In this document: positions 23,182-31,547 of the stretch, one piece after another
Layout of the letters: each line of letters opens with the position of its first letter
Numbering within the stretch: the stretch's first letter is position 1
NCBI RefSeq assembly: GCF_030653755.1
Contig: NZ_JAURYU010000003.1
Coordinates: 1 to 49,918 of the forward strand
Length of the DNA: 49,918 nucleotides
Direction of reading: 5' to 3'
Source of the DNA: Methylotenera sp.
GTDB taxonomy: Bacteria; Pseudomonadota; Gammaproteobacteria; Burkholderiales; Methylophilaceae
Program-made: the position numbers and the translations under genes
The notes under the pieces: generated by a model
What the model saw: only the letters and a program-made list of their open reading frames with translations
Told to the model about the DNA's origin: nothing
The model's database searches: none

Positions 23182-24681
23182 TTATAAAGATTTACGGCGA
23201 CGTGCAGTAAATCCTAACAAACCAAGTCCAGCCAACAACATGGCATAAGTTTCAGGCTCAGGAACTGGAGCTAAACTATATACACTTGTTGTATTTGACA
23301 CTTCATTTGCTATTGCAAGGTAGTGTATACCACCCATTTGGAAGCCTAATAAACCTTCTGGTGCTACATCTCCATCAGTAACGATCATATCGATGAAGCT
23401 TGCGTTTGCAGGGTTAGTCACATCAAATATGGCAACCGCCGCCTTGGTTGTACGTTCAAGACCAATAAATGCATAGGTACGATTGCCAATTACCATTAGC
23501 TCCACCCCCTCAGGCTCCACGCCTTTATCATCACTTCGAGTGTCATCGTAAATACCCAACTCAATCGCCTTAGCATCTAAAATACTGCCACTATCAAATA
23601 CAATATTGCCAGACTCATCGCGAATTGAGAATGAGCGGGCACCAAAAGTCACTAGGTTGCCTGGTGTAGAATCTGTTGAAGAAATATTTAAACGCCTAAG
23701 ATCAGTCGGGGTGCCGCTTAAAGAAGACGCGCGAACCTTGTCACCATCATCCTCACGAGTGTCACCTTCATTAGCCATCACAATAAATGTTTGTCCATTT
23801 GCCTCATACGCTACCATTCCATCAGGCTGATACAAACCTACCACTGAGCTAGCACGAAGTATTGACTTAGTCGGACCAGATGATCCAGAGATATAGTCAC
23901 GGTCATTAGGATCGATGTAATTGCCTGTTGCACTAAAGTCTTTGGCGCCAAGACCAATGACACTAGAGAACGTATTAGTCGTTAGGTCGAGCACGGCCAT
24001 TGCATTTGCTTCTTGCAGAGAAACGTAAGCTTTAGTACCAGTTGCATTCACTGCAATATATTCTGGCTCGAAATCCATGCCAGTATTTGTGCGAAGATAA
24101 CTGCCTGTTTGCGCAACGCCTGCAAAACCAACAGTAGCTTCAACTGTACGTGTACTCATGTTAATAATGCTGACACTGCCTGCTGGATCAAGCGCTGGGT
24201 TATCATATACCAAAGGCGTACCTTCGTTTGCAACTAACAATTTGCTGCCGTCTTTGGTAAAGGTAATCATGTCAGGCAAAGCGCCAACAGTAACAGAATT
24301 AATACCCGAACTAAGCGTTCTAGTAGTGGTGTCGAAAAATTTGATTGTGCCAGCATCTGTGCGTGTGTTTGATTCCATTGCAAATGCAGCAATACCATTA
24401 TGAATAGCAACACTATTGATGCTGCCGAACGATGTGGTGTCAATGTGTTGAATCAAACTGCCATTTGATGCATTTAATACATCTACGCCTGATACACCAG
24501 CCACCCACAACGAGTTAGTCAAACTATCAAACGCTGAAATCTCAGCAGTGTATCCAGTTACACCTGATAAAGTATGGTTGTAAGTCCATTGCTTTGTAAG
24601 GCTAGCAAAAGTTGTATCTGCCGATGCAACTGCTGGTACAAATAGTGCTGAAATAAATACAGCTATCATGGTGTTTTTCAT
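23182..24681 (-). CDS. PEP-CTERM protein with choice-of-anchor I beta-propeller-like domain
   Basis: A 499-residue exported protein. The start is the ATG at 24681 (MKNTMIAVFISALFVPAVASA signal peptide, AAGG upstream); a TTG one codon earlier is spurious. The body (about 25-465) is the choice-of-anchor I type, a YVTN/propeller-like repeat region with GFAGVAQTG..., TKAYVSLQEANAMAVLDL and EPEGVELMVIGNRTYAFIGLERT, as in bacterial alkaline-phosphatase-linked surface proteins. It ends VPEPETYAMLLAGLGLLGF then ARRRKSL, the exosortase signal. A regulon palindrome lies 112 bases upstream; a terminator follows. Confidence 0.9.
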   Translation of the reverse strand: MKNTMIAVFISALFVPAVASADTTFASLTKQWTYNHTLSGVTGYTAEISAFDSLTNSLWVAGVSGVDVLNASNGSLIQHIDTTSFGSINSVAIHNGIAAFAMESNTRTDAGTIKFFDTTTRTLSSGINSVTVGALPDMITFTKDGSKLLVANEGTPLVYDNPALDPAGSVSIINMSTRTVEATVGFAGVAQTGSYLRTNTGMDFEPEYIAVNATGTKAYVSLQEANAMAVLDLTTNTFSSVIGLGAKDFSATGNYIDPNDRDYISGSSGPTKSILRASSVVGLYQPDGMVAYEANGQTFIVMANEGDTREDDGDKVRASSLSGTPTDLRRLNISSTDSTPGNLVTFGARSFSIRDESGNIVFDSGSILDAKAIELGIYDDTRSDDKGVEPEGVELMVIGNRTYAFIGLERTTKAAVAIFDVTNPANASFIDMIVTDGDVAPEGLLGFQMGGIHYLAIANEVSNTTSVYSLAPVPEPETYAMLLAGLGLLGFTARRRKSL

Positions 24682-24733
24682 CAAATCATCCTTAATGTAT
24701 AGAAATTAATATAGAAATTACTAAGTACTTTCT

Positions 24734-24757
24734 AATTAAGGACATCGTAATTTAGCA
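24734..24757 (-). repeat. 24-bp perfect repeat in the leader, copy A
   Basis: A 24-base segment (AATTAAGGACATC followed by GTAATTTAGCA on the + strand) is identical to 26348-26371. Both lie between a VanZ-type gene and the next gene, about 53 bases before the start codon in each case. Confidence 0.8.
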
Positions 24758-24792
24758 GCATTACATCTTGAATATTTCGTTAAGTAAGAATA

Positions 24793-24808
24793 TAGGCCGA
24801 ATAGACTA
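24793..24808 (-). promoter_or_regulatory. PEP-CTERM regulon palindrome, site 2
   Basis: In gene direction TAGTCTATTCGGCCTA, an imperfect version of TARTCY-N4-GGMYTA, 112 bases before the choice-of-anchor PEP-CTERM start. Spacing equals that of site 3, as expected from the duplication of the flanking unit. Confidence 0.4.
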
Positions 24809-25115
24809 ATTTTTTATTGATGTTCTTCTGAGAAGATTAGATTGAGCTGCAAGACTTAGCCTATATTGCATCAGCGACCAATTATCAACACCCTCTAATT
24901 GGCTCAAAAAGCTTAGCTAGACTGCCTACCAGGAATACTGGAATAATAATGATTTAAAAAAAACAAACTAAATTCAGCAAATTAAAAAACAGTGGAAAAT
25001 TTTAAAAAGACGTCATATACTGACTATCCGAGATGGTAATAAATGAAGTTCCTGCTACATCAGGCGCACCACCGACAAGAAATGCAACTGACATAAAAAC
25101 AGCTAACGTTGGCAG
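24806..25115 (-). pseudogene. Decayed VanZ-family gene (copy A)
   Basis: Conceptual minus-strand translation just after the glycosyltransferase stop gives LPTLAVFMSVAFLVGGAPDV and AGTSF, matching WIPSLATFCMLLALFIGGAQ and DGAGSLF of the intact VanZ gene at 26420-26776. Further on, EGVDNW matches AGVDDW of its C-terminus in another frame. The start codon is lost (GCG for ATG), the middle is deleted and frames are broken. It is the remains of a tandem duplicate. No function expected. Confidence 0.8.
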
Positions 25116-26294
25116 TCAACTTTTTACCAAATCAGTTGCAATCGCGCTAGTATCTTTATAGATAGATTTTGCGTAAACAGACAATGTATCTGAAGCAATT
25201 TTATCCCAATTGTATTTGTAAGCCACTAGGTTACGCCTTGATTTACGCTCATTTACGCTGTATGGCATTTTAGTTACATCTAAAAGCTTTGATGCTAACT
25301 CATCAATATTACCAACATTGAAATAGCTAGATGCTGCCAAACCTAATTCTACATTAGCTGGTATATCACTGGCTAGAACGGGTAATCCGTAACTCAACGC
25401 CTCCAGTAGCGCGATAGGTAAACCTTCATGTGACGATGGTAAAACAAAAACACCTGCATGTGAATACAGTTGATGGAGTGGCAATCCTTTTAGGTACCCA
25501 GTCATCACAACATTGGGGCTTTGCTCTGCTAAATTGATTACTTTTCTTGTATACGCATCAGGATGATCAGACGCACCGACAATCACTAACTTCCATTCTG
25601 GAATTGCAGCACGATTAAAAGCCTCTATTAGATCCTGATGCCGTTTTTCTTCAACCAAACGCCCCACTAACAACACGTATTTACCACTGATCAAGTCGTG
25701 TTCTACTAACGTACCAATACCTTGTTGCATTTCGGGCAATACCACTCCATTGGGAATCAGATCCGATTCTAAGCCATATTTATCTCTTACAATATCGGCA
25801 ATCACCTTTGAAATAACAATCCGCCTGTTGGACAAGCACATCCCGAAGCGCTCACCAAGTTTGAGCACAGAACGAGCAAAATGCCCCCACTTCTCTCTAT
25901 CGTAATCTGGCCCATGATGCGTAACCACAACACGCAACCCTAGCAACCTTGCAAGAAGCGTCATAATCGATGGCCCAATAGCCTGAATATGCAGAACATC
26001 TGGCCGCTTTATTGCGGCATATAGTACACCTATCAAACTGTGTAAAATTGCTTCAAGCCCTTTAGATTTAGGCGCCCAAAGTGATACAAATTTAACTCCA
26101 TTCCACTCATTTCCAACTTCCTTTGGCTGATATGGGGCCCTTGCCAATACTGTTACTTCGCAACCCAACTTCACCAGACGAGGACAGAGATGTTCAGCAT
26201 GGGTTTCTACACCACCTTGCACTTCAGGGAAGCCGCGTAAACCTAACAGCATGACACGCATCGGACGTGCCGTTGAGATCATGGAGATTTTCAT
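25116..26294 (-). CDS. GT4-family glycosyltransferase
   Basis: A 392-residue GT-B glycosyltransferase of the exopolysaccharide locus. N-terminal glycosyl-transferase-4 domain (RVMLLGLRGFPEVQGGVETHAEHLCPRL, about 12-39; VVTHHGPDYDREKWG near 124) and C-terminal GT1-type domain with LVGRLVEEKRHQDLIEAF (near 210) and PSSHEGLPIALLEALSYGLPVLASD (about 287-311; the EX7E type nucleotide site). Start is the ATG at 26294, after AAGG; a TTG one codon upstream is spurious. The last about nine residues (AIATDLVKS) are encoded by what used to be the start of the adjacent VanZ gene. Confidence 0.9.
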   Translation of the reverse strand: MKISMISTARPMRVMLLGLRGFPEVQGGVETHAEHLCPRLVKLGCEVTVLARAPYQPKEVGNEWNGVKFVSLWAPKSKGLEAILHSLIGVLYAAIKRPDVLHIQAIGPSIMTLLARLLGLRVVVTHHGPDYDREKWGHFARSVLKLGERFGMCLSNRRIVISKVIADIVRDKYGLESDLIPNGVVLPEMQQGIGTLVEHDLISGKYVLLVGRLVEEKRHQDLIEAFNRAAIPEWKLVIVGASDHPDAYTRKVINLAEQSPNVVMTGYLKGLPLHQLYSHAGVFVLPSSHEGLPIALLEALSYGLPVLASDIPANVELGLAASSYFNVGNIDELASKLLDVTKMPYSVNERKSRRNLVAYKYNWDKIASDTLSVYAKSIYKDTSAIATDLVKS

Positions 26295-26347
26295 CAAAAT
26301 ACCCTTAAAGTGAAAAAGTTAATTTAGAGGTAATTAACTCCCTACCA

Positions 26348-26371
26348 AATTAAGGACATCGTAATTTAGCA
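26348..26371 (-). repeat. 24-bp perfect repeat in the leader, copy B
   Basis: Identical to 24734-24757; located 54 bases before the GT4 gene start and 49 bases after the intact VanZ gene. Confidence 0.8.
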
Positions 26372-26406
26372 CTATGACACCATGATTATTTGGACCTTAT
26401 GACGTA

Positions 26407-26422
26407 TAGTCCTAACAGACTA
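26407..26422 (-). promoter_or_regulatory. PEP-CTERM regulon palindrome, site 3
   Basis: In gene direction TAGTCTGTTAGGACTA, 113 bases before the GT4 start, overlapping the VanZ stop codon. One arm mismatch. Confidence 0.45.
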
Positions 26423-26776
26423 TTTTTTATTCATCTTAATTCTGGAAAGAATGAATCCAACAGCAAGCACTACTCCAAAAACATCAGCAAGCCAATCATC
26501 AACACCCGCGAATCGGTTCGGCAACAAAATCTGATGAAACTCATCTAGAGCACCTATCAGCAAGGCCAGAATAACCGTGGTTACAATACTTAAATTAAAT
26601 CCTGCTGATAAAAAAATAGTAAAGCAGAAGAAAAAGACAATATGTGCCAGCTTATCCCAAGGGTTAGCAAATAAAGAGCCTGCACCATCCTGAGCTCCCC
26701 CAATAAATAATGCCAACAACATACAAAAAGTAGCTAGGCTTGGTATCCAGTGTTTCACCAATTTATCAGCAATCAT
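26420..26776 (-). CDS. VanZ-family membrane protein
   Basis: A 118-residue inner-membrane protein with four hydrophobic segments and the VanZ landmarks DKLAHIVFFFCFTIF (about 42-56), LIGALDEFHQILLP (about 73-86) and DDWLADVFGVVL (about 92-103). VanZ-like proteins are common next to EPS and exosortase genes; only the distant VanZ of glycopeptide resistance has a phenotype, so resistance should not be inferred. It follows the truncated glycosyltransferase by 12 bases. A decayed second copy exists at 24806-25115. Confidence 0.85.
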   Translation of the reverse strand: MIADKLVKHWIPSLATFCMLLALFIGGAQDGAGSLFANPWDKLAHIVFFFCFTIFLSAGFNLSIVTTVILALLIGALDEFHQILLPNRFAGVDDWLADVFGVVLAVGFILSRIKMNKK

Positions 26777-26788
26777 ATATTCGTCTTA

Positions 26789-27088
26789 TTAATTGATTTT
26801 ATGTAAAGCATTTAAAGTATCAATTGCAACCTTGTCCCAATCATATCTGGAAGCCACCCAATCACGGAGCCCTTGTCGCAAGCTTGAGCTGTAACGATTT
26901 TTTGTTATTTCAACTAGCCTTGATGATAACTCTTCAATATTGCCCAGCCTAAAGTAACTCGTATAAAGTAAGCCTACTTCTAAATTAGCTAATCGAGGGT
27001 GTAAGTATTCTGCGTGCCTTTCAACCTCTCCCTGTACATCTAAGACGCCGAGCAAACCCAACATCGTGACACGACTTGGTCTATTCAT
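26789..27088 (-). pseudogene. Internally deleted glycosyltransferase paralogue (copy B)
   Basis: A 99-residue frame joins the N-terminal about 35 residues of a GT4 enzyme (RVTMLGLLGVLDVQGEVERH) to its C-terminal about 65 residues (SYFRLGNIEELSSRLVEI...SRYDWDKVAIDTL), both aligning to the ends of the intact gene at 25116-26294. About 260 residues, including the nucleotide-sugar site, are missing in frame. It cannot be a working enzyme. It overlaps the next glycosyltransferase by 8 bases. Confidence 0.85.
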
Positions 27089-28202
27089 CTTTGCCTTCGT
27101 TCGAAAAAACGCCTAGAACATTAAGAGCTAATTTTGACCAACTGTATTCAGACTCGAGCAAGCCCCGCCCTTTTTGTCCCATTGCAGTTGCAAGATCAGA
27201 ATGGGTTAACAAATTGAGAATTTTATCTGTCATAGCACCAAAATCATTGGGAGCAACTAAATAGCCTGTGCTATCTTCGATCACCAATCCACGGTAAAAA
27301 AGAAAATCCCATACCACAGCTGGCAATTCCATTGCCATAGCTTCAAGACATGTTCCTGGCAACCCCTCATAATATGAAGTTGAAGCATAAACATGGCTGC
27401 GGTTATAGTAGTTAATTGTTTCAGAAAATGGCACCTTGCCTGTTAACAACACATTCTTACTGTAAGGTGCCAAAGCCTCATTTACCCAAACATCATCGTC
27501 ACCGTATCCAACAATTGCAATCCGAATATCAGGTTTCTTTGCAATTAACTGACGACAAATCTCTATCATCGGGCGACTACCCTTACGAAACTCAATGCGA
27601 CCGCAAAATAAAACATCGATATCTTTGTCAATACTGGCGTCTGGCGTAAATGTTTTTACGTCAGCGCCATTAGGTATCACTGTTATAGGGCCTTTGAATC
27701 CATAAGATAGGACTTCTTGGCGACCCTGCTCAGTCAGCGTAATAACTTTGCTAGTCAAGCTGAAAATACGCTGCTCCATCCAGGACTTTATTGCCAAAGA
27801 AGTATTGCTCCATTGGCTATCAAAATGCTTCGTTTCATAAAACTGGCCAGACATCCCAAGATAGGTAGTATGCGCAGTGAGCACAACAGGGATATAGCGC
27901 GGCAGGAATAAACCTGGAATTAGCGGCGGAAAGTGTAGATTAATCCACTGAATCTTGCCTTCTGCATGCATTTTAATTAACTGCTTGCGTGCCTGAAGTC
28001 CCCAAGTAAAAAGGTTTAAGCGCCCAGAACTGAAAGGTATGTGAATAATTTCTACACCTGAGTAAGTGCGCGGGACACGATGTTCGTCTCCAGTAATCAA
28101 ATAGACCTGTGGGTGATCAATCGGTAAGTTAGAAAGAAACGAGTCCAAGTATCGTGCTATGCCGCCTACACCATAGAACTGAGGATAGACAATAGCAATC
28201 AT
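27081..28202 (-). CDS. GT4-family glycosyltransferase
   Basis: A 373-residue GT-B glycosyltransferase. The acceptor half begins MIAIVYPQFYGVGGIARYLDSF (GVGGIARY is the glycine loop), the donor half has DVLFCGRIEFRKGSRPMIEIC (near 198) and ASTSYYEGLPGTCLEAMAMELPAVVWD (about 282-308; EX7E motif). Soluble, no membrane span; acts at the inner-membrane cytoplasmic face on the growing repeat unit. It overlaps the upstream GT gene by 4 bases (ATGA), showing tight co-translation. Sugar specificity cannot be read. Confidence 0.9.
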   Translation of the reverse strand: MIAIVYPQFYGVGGIARYLDSFLSNLPIDHPQVYLITGDEHRVPRTYSGVEIIHIPFSSGRLNLFTWGLQARKQLIKMHAEGKIQWINLHFPPLIPGLFLPRYIPVVLTAHTTYLGMSGQFYETKHFDSQWSNTSLAIKSWMEQRIFSLTSKVITLTEQGRQEVLSYGFKGPITVIPNGADVKTFTPDASIDKDIDVLFCGRIEFRKGSRPMIEICRQLIAKKPDIRIAIVGYGDDDVWVNEALAPYSKNVLLTGKVPFSETINYYNRSHVYASTSYYEGLPGTCLEAMAMELPAVVWDFLFYRGLVIEDSTGYLVAPNDFGAMTDKILNLLTHSDLATAMGQKGRGLLESEYSWSKLALNVLGVFSNEGKDE

Positions 28203-29410
28203 TTAAGCGACCCGAATATACTATTGAGCTCACCTACTAGGCGATTCCATGTATATCCCTTAATAATTTTTTCCCTAGCATTTATTTCCATTTCACAACG
28301 ACCTTCTGCATCACCTAACGTATTACAAATCGCCTCAGCAAGAATATCTGCATTGTCAGGCTCAACAAGAACTCCAGTTTGTCCGCTTCTCATTACTTCT
28401 GGTACTCCCCCAACTGCTGTACTCACCAAACAAGTTCCAGACGACATTGCCTCTAACACTACTAAAGGACATGGGTCTTGCCAGACGGACGGAAGCACAA
28501 TCAAATCTACTATAGAGTACAAATATTTCAGTTTTTCGTGCGGTAGATATCCAGTAAAAACAATTGCGTTATTTATAGGCTCTGCCAGATCGACCAATTG
28601 CTGTTCATATGCTGTTTTAGCAGCACCACCAAAGAATGACGATCCTGTGATAATCAGGCGTACGTTTGGCATCCTACGGTGAACCTCACGAAAAGCTTCA
28701 ATCAACACATGCACACCCTTAACAGGATTTAATCTTCCAACGTATAGCAAATACTTCATACTCGGATCTATTTGAATAACACCCTCAAATTGGCGTGAAG
28801 CCTCATCGCCATATGGCTTGAATACATCGGGATTCGTCGCATTAAATACCACACAAAACTTGTCAGCATATTCAGGAAAGTGTGAAACCGCCTGACGGCG
28901 AATATAGTCACTAACGCAAATCACACGGTCTACCTTTGCCAAAGCAAGGCGATAAAATGGTCGAAAGAGACGTATTGAGAGATGATCATTGTGCATATGC
29001 AACACGATTTTTTGCCTCGGACGTTTACTAAGAAACAAGAGGATGTTTGGCTCGTTATGTAGATAAACCACATCAAAATCATACACAGCTTTCGCCACGC
29101 GCTGACCGTAAGAATAGACATTCTGAATCTTAGCCAGATATCGTAGTGGGTTTTTCCAAGTGACGCGCTCTTTAATTCTATTAAAAAAGCGTTCTGTTTT
29201 AGTCCATGGAATACCTATATATTCGACCCCATCGTATCCCTCTGCCCCTGCTGGGCGTGAAACAATTGCCAGCCTGCAGCCAGTAGCTTTCATATGGCGA
29301 CTAGCCTCATCCACCCAGTGCTCTACTGCGCCACCTTTAACTGGCGGAACTGGTAGCAACTCAGGCACAACTACAACAAGAGAGCTGAATATCATATGAG
29401 ATGCTTTCAA
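28199..29410 (-). CDS. GT4-family glycosyltransferase
   Basis: A 403-residue GT-B enzyme: N-terminal PELLPVPPVKGGAVEHWVDEA (about 15-35, with the GG-AVE loop), then CVSDYIRRQAVSHFPE (near 171), LLYVGRLNPVKGVHVLIEAF (near 223-242) and PSVWQDPCPLVVLEAMSSGT (about 312-331; E-X7-E-like donor site). It belongs to the same minus-strand operon and overlaps the gene on either side by four bases. Third glycosyltransferase of the locus; specificity unknown. Confidence 0.9.
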   Translation of the reverse strand: MKASHMIFSSLVVVVPELLPVPPVKGGAVEHWVDEASRHMKATGCRLAIVSRPAGAEGYDGVEYIGIPWTKTERFFNRIKERVTWKNPLRYLAKIQNVYSYGQRVAKAVYDFDVVYLHNEPNILLFLSKRPRQKIVLHMHNDHLSIRLFRPFYRLALAKVDRVICVSDYIRRQAVSHFPEYADKFCVVFNATNPDVFKPYGDEASRQFEGVIQIDPSMKYLLYVGRLNPVKGVHVLIEAFREVHRRMPNVRLIITGSSFFGGAAKTAYEQQLVDLAEPINNAIVFTGYLPHEKLKYLYSIVDLIVLPSVWQDPCPLVVLEAMSSGTCLVSTAVGGVPEVMRSGQTGVLVEPDNADILAEAICNTLGDAEGRCEMEINAREKIIKGYTWNRLVGELNSIFGSLK

Positions 29411-30510
29411 TTTTCGTTACATGGTGCAATTGCGCTTGGGCAAGTGTTACTTAAACCACCAAATGGGTCATGCTTCCAATCAGATTTTTTAAAATAATCT
29501 AGTACATCTTGCCAATAATTTGTTCCGTTGGCAGGTTCTTTAGTACGCCTTAGCCAAAACATATAATTTGGTTTTAACTTAGTCACTGCAAACTGGTGAA
29601 TAGACGCTATTGAGGGTTTGTCTAGTGGCCCACCACCGCCAACTGAAGATTGATAGTTGTGATAATCAACCCCCATGCCAATAGGAATGACCCCAGCTAG
29701 ATGAGGATAATAGGCGTAAACTCCTTTAGCCAAATGCGTATTATTTTGATAAGTATCTGGCCCGCCCATACCAATTTCAGAAGACTTAAGCGTACTTACA
29801 ATTAAAGGAAGTGATGATTCTGGATAGTTAACGTATTGAATAACAACCGTGGTAGGAAAGTATTTCTTTGCCGCTTCAGCAACACGAAGCATACCGTTAA
29901 TATGTTTTTTTATATATTGACGGTGCCACTCTGGCTCTGTTCTACTTGGAGAAGTCTCCTCTAAATTAACCGCTTCAAGATTTGGATGAGTATCAAATTC
30001 ATTACCAAGTGCTTCGAGCAATAAAACCATACGGTTTTGCACATTTGAGTTGTAGTAAGCAACATTAAAACCTTTGCCACTATTAATGGGATAAACTCCT
30101 CCTTCATATTCATCAGCAAGCAAATATGCTGGTACAAGTTTTTCTGAAGTAATAAACGATTCAGCCTGAATCGTTATTATCAAACGCTTATTGATTCTTG
30201 CTAGGTTAGCTAAATCAGACCTAATTTCAGAAAAATCGTACACGCCATAGCTTGGTTCTAACTTGTTCCAAAAGTATTTTTTTTGCAACCCTTTAAAGCC
30301 AGGATTGCCGCGTAAATCAATCATTACAGAATGAAAATAGTATGGCTCTTTTTGGTTAGGATAAAGAGAAATATAATGTCCAGGATGCCACTTAACACCA
30401 ACAGTAGACACATTCACTTTGCTTGGAGAGTTTAAAACAAGAGCATCTGAATTTGCACTAACTTTAAAGCATAAAAAAAGCGACATTATTATGAGCAAGT
30501 AAACTTTCAT
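29407..30510 (-). CDS. Secreted glycoside-hydrolase-like protein of the EPS operon
   Basis: A 367-residue protein with signal peptide (MKVYLLIIMSLFLCFKVSANS). A TIM-barrel glycosidase look is given by FWNKLEPSYGVYDFS (about 80-94, the WXXLEPXXGXYDF entry strand of GH5/GH42-type enzymes), AVNLEETSPS (about 180-188, possible acid/base Glu184 or 185) and GMGGPDTYQN (later strand). No named family is certain. Inside a polymer locus it could trim or release the exopolysaccharide in the periplasm. It overlaps the downstream GT gene by four bases. Confidence 0.7.
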   Translation of the reverse strand: MKVYLLIIMSLFLCFKVSANSDALVLNSPSKVNVSTVGVKWHPGHYISLYPNQKEPYYFHSVMIDLRGNPGFKGLQKKYFWNKLEPSYGVYDFSEIRSDLANLARINKRLIITIQAESFITSEKLVPAYLLADEYEGGVYPINSGKGFNVAYYNSNVQNRMVLLLEALGNEFDTHPNLEAVNLEETSPSRTEPEWHRQYIKKHINGMLRVAEAAKKYFPTTVVIQYVNYPESSLPLIVSTLKSSEIGMGGPDTYQNNTHLAKGVYAYYPHLAGVIPIGMGVDYHNYQSSVGGGGPLDKPSIASIHQFAVTKLKPNYMFWLRRTKEPANGTNYWQDVLDYFKKSDWKHDPFGGLSNTCPSAIAPCNEN

Positions 30511-30536
30511 ATTTTTTTCAACATTTCAGTGCTTAA

Positions 30537-31547
30537 TTATGAATTTCGCTTTAAATTAATTTCATTACTAGCAATTGGCTCTATTGGGTTTGTTTGCTTT
30601 TGCATCAACCCAAGAATCATCCCTGCCGAGAGATATTGCCAAGCCACTACAGAATAAACACCAAGAGAAAAGTCTCTCTTTTTAATGACCATAGCGAAAA
30701 ATGGCAAGGCTAAAAGTGATACAAACAGCGTCATCATGATTGACCAAGGTCGCACCACCGCAAGTATCATTAATAACGCTATCCACCAAAATATGACAAC
30801 CACATATAGTTTTATGTCAGTCATTTCCCTCATTAGCAACGACATGTGAGCTTTTCCAAAAGAAGCTCTGATCAGCTCACCTAAGCCTTGGGAATAGCGA
30901 GATTTCCAGCGTCTTTTAAGTAGGCGATATGCTGGCATAGTGTGTCCATAGTGCTTCACGGAAACGATAGGCAACCTCACCAATCGCCATCCAGCAGTTC
31001 TTAAGCGTATTCCTAATTCAAACTCTTCGTAGGAATGAAGATTCCTGTTGGTTAAGTAGCCAACTTGATTAATTGCCTCTCTCCTATAAAGGCCACCCAT
31101 AGCAAGGTGATCGACCACTCCATCACTCATATCATCAGCTGCTCTTTGGACTCTAGCTTTAAATTCCAACCCATCCAAGTGCATTTCTTTAACTAATCCG
31201 CCAACTCCGCCTAAACTCTTATCTTGATTCATCAGTTCTATAGCCTGACGTAAAAAGTCTATTTCAATCTCCATGTCAGCATCGAGTATGTAAACATACT
31301 CACCTTGTGCATATTGATACCCCAACTGAGCACCAATGCCGCATGAGCGTTGATTAGGGTCGATTAATTGAACAATTTTAATTGCGAAGTTTTTAGCAAT
31401 TTCCACTGTTTCGTCAGTTGAAAATGAATCCGCAAGAATGACTTCGCCACTGACAGCATTTGCAGCGGCTATGGCTGAGCGTAACACTCGCGCTATATTA
31501 GCTTGCTCATTTAATGCCTTAATAACGATGCTAACCTTAGTGCTCAT
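30537..31547 (-). CDS. GT2-family glycosyltransferase with membrane segments
   Basis: A 336-residue protein: GT-A domain (about 1-230) with VSIVIKALNEQANIARVLRS, the metal-binding ILDADMEIE (DXD, near 92-98) and a later HSYEEFELGIRLRTAGW (ED-type catalytic region), followed by two or three hydrophobic segments (about 249-300). Such enzymes transfer a sugar to a lipid carrier or polymer at the inner membrane. It overlaps the pyruvyltransferase gene by four bases. Product unknown. Confidence 0.88.
   Translation of the reverse strand: MSTKVSIVIKALNEQANIARVLRSAIAAANAVSGEVILADSFSTDETVEIAKNFAIKIVQLIDPNQRSCGIGAQLGYQYAQGEYVYILDADMEIEIDFLRQAIELMNQDKSLGGVGGLVKEMHLDGLEFKARVQRAADDMSDGVVDHLAMGGLYRREAINQVGYLTNRNLHSYEEFELGIRLRTAGWRLVRLPIVSVKHYGHTMPAYRLLKRRWKSRYSQGLGELIRASFGKAHMSLLMREMTDIKLYVVVIFWWIALLMILAVVRPWSIMMTLFVSLLALPFFAMVIKKRDFSLGVYSVVAWQYLSAGMILGLMQKQTNPIEPIASNEINLKRNS

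Noticed and set aside
26420-26776. Glycopeptide (teicoplanin) resistance by VanZ
   Set aside because: VanZ-like proteins are widespread; in EPS loci of Gram-negatives there is no evidence for resistance and no other van gene is present.
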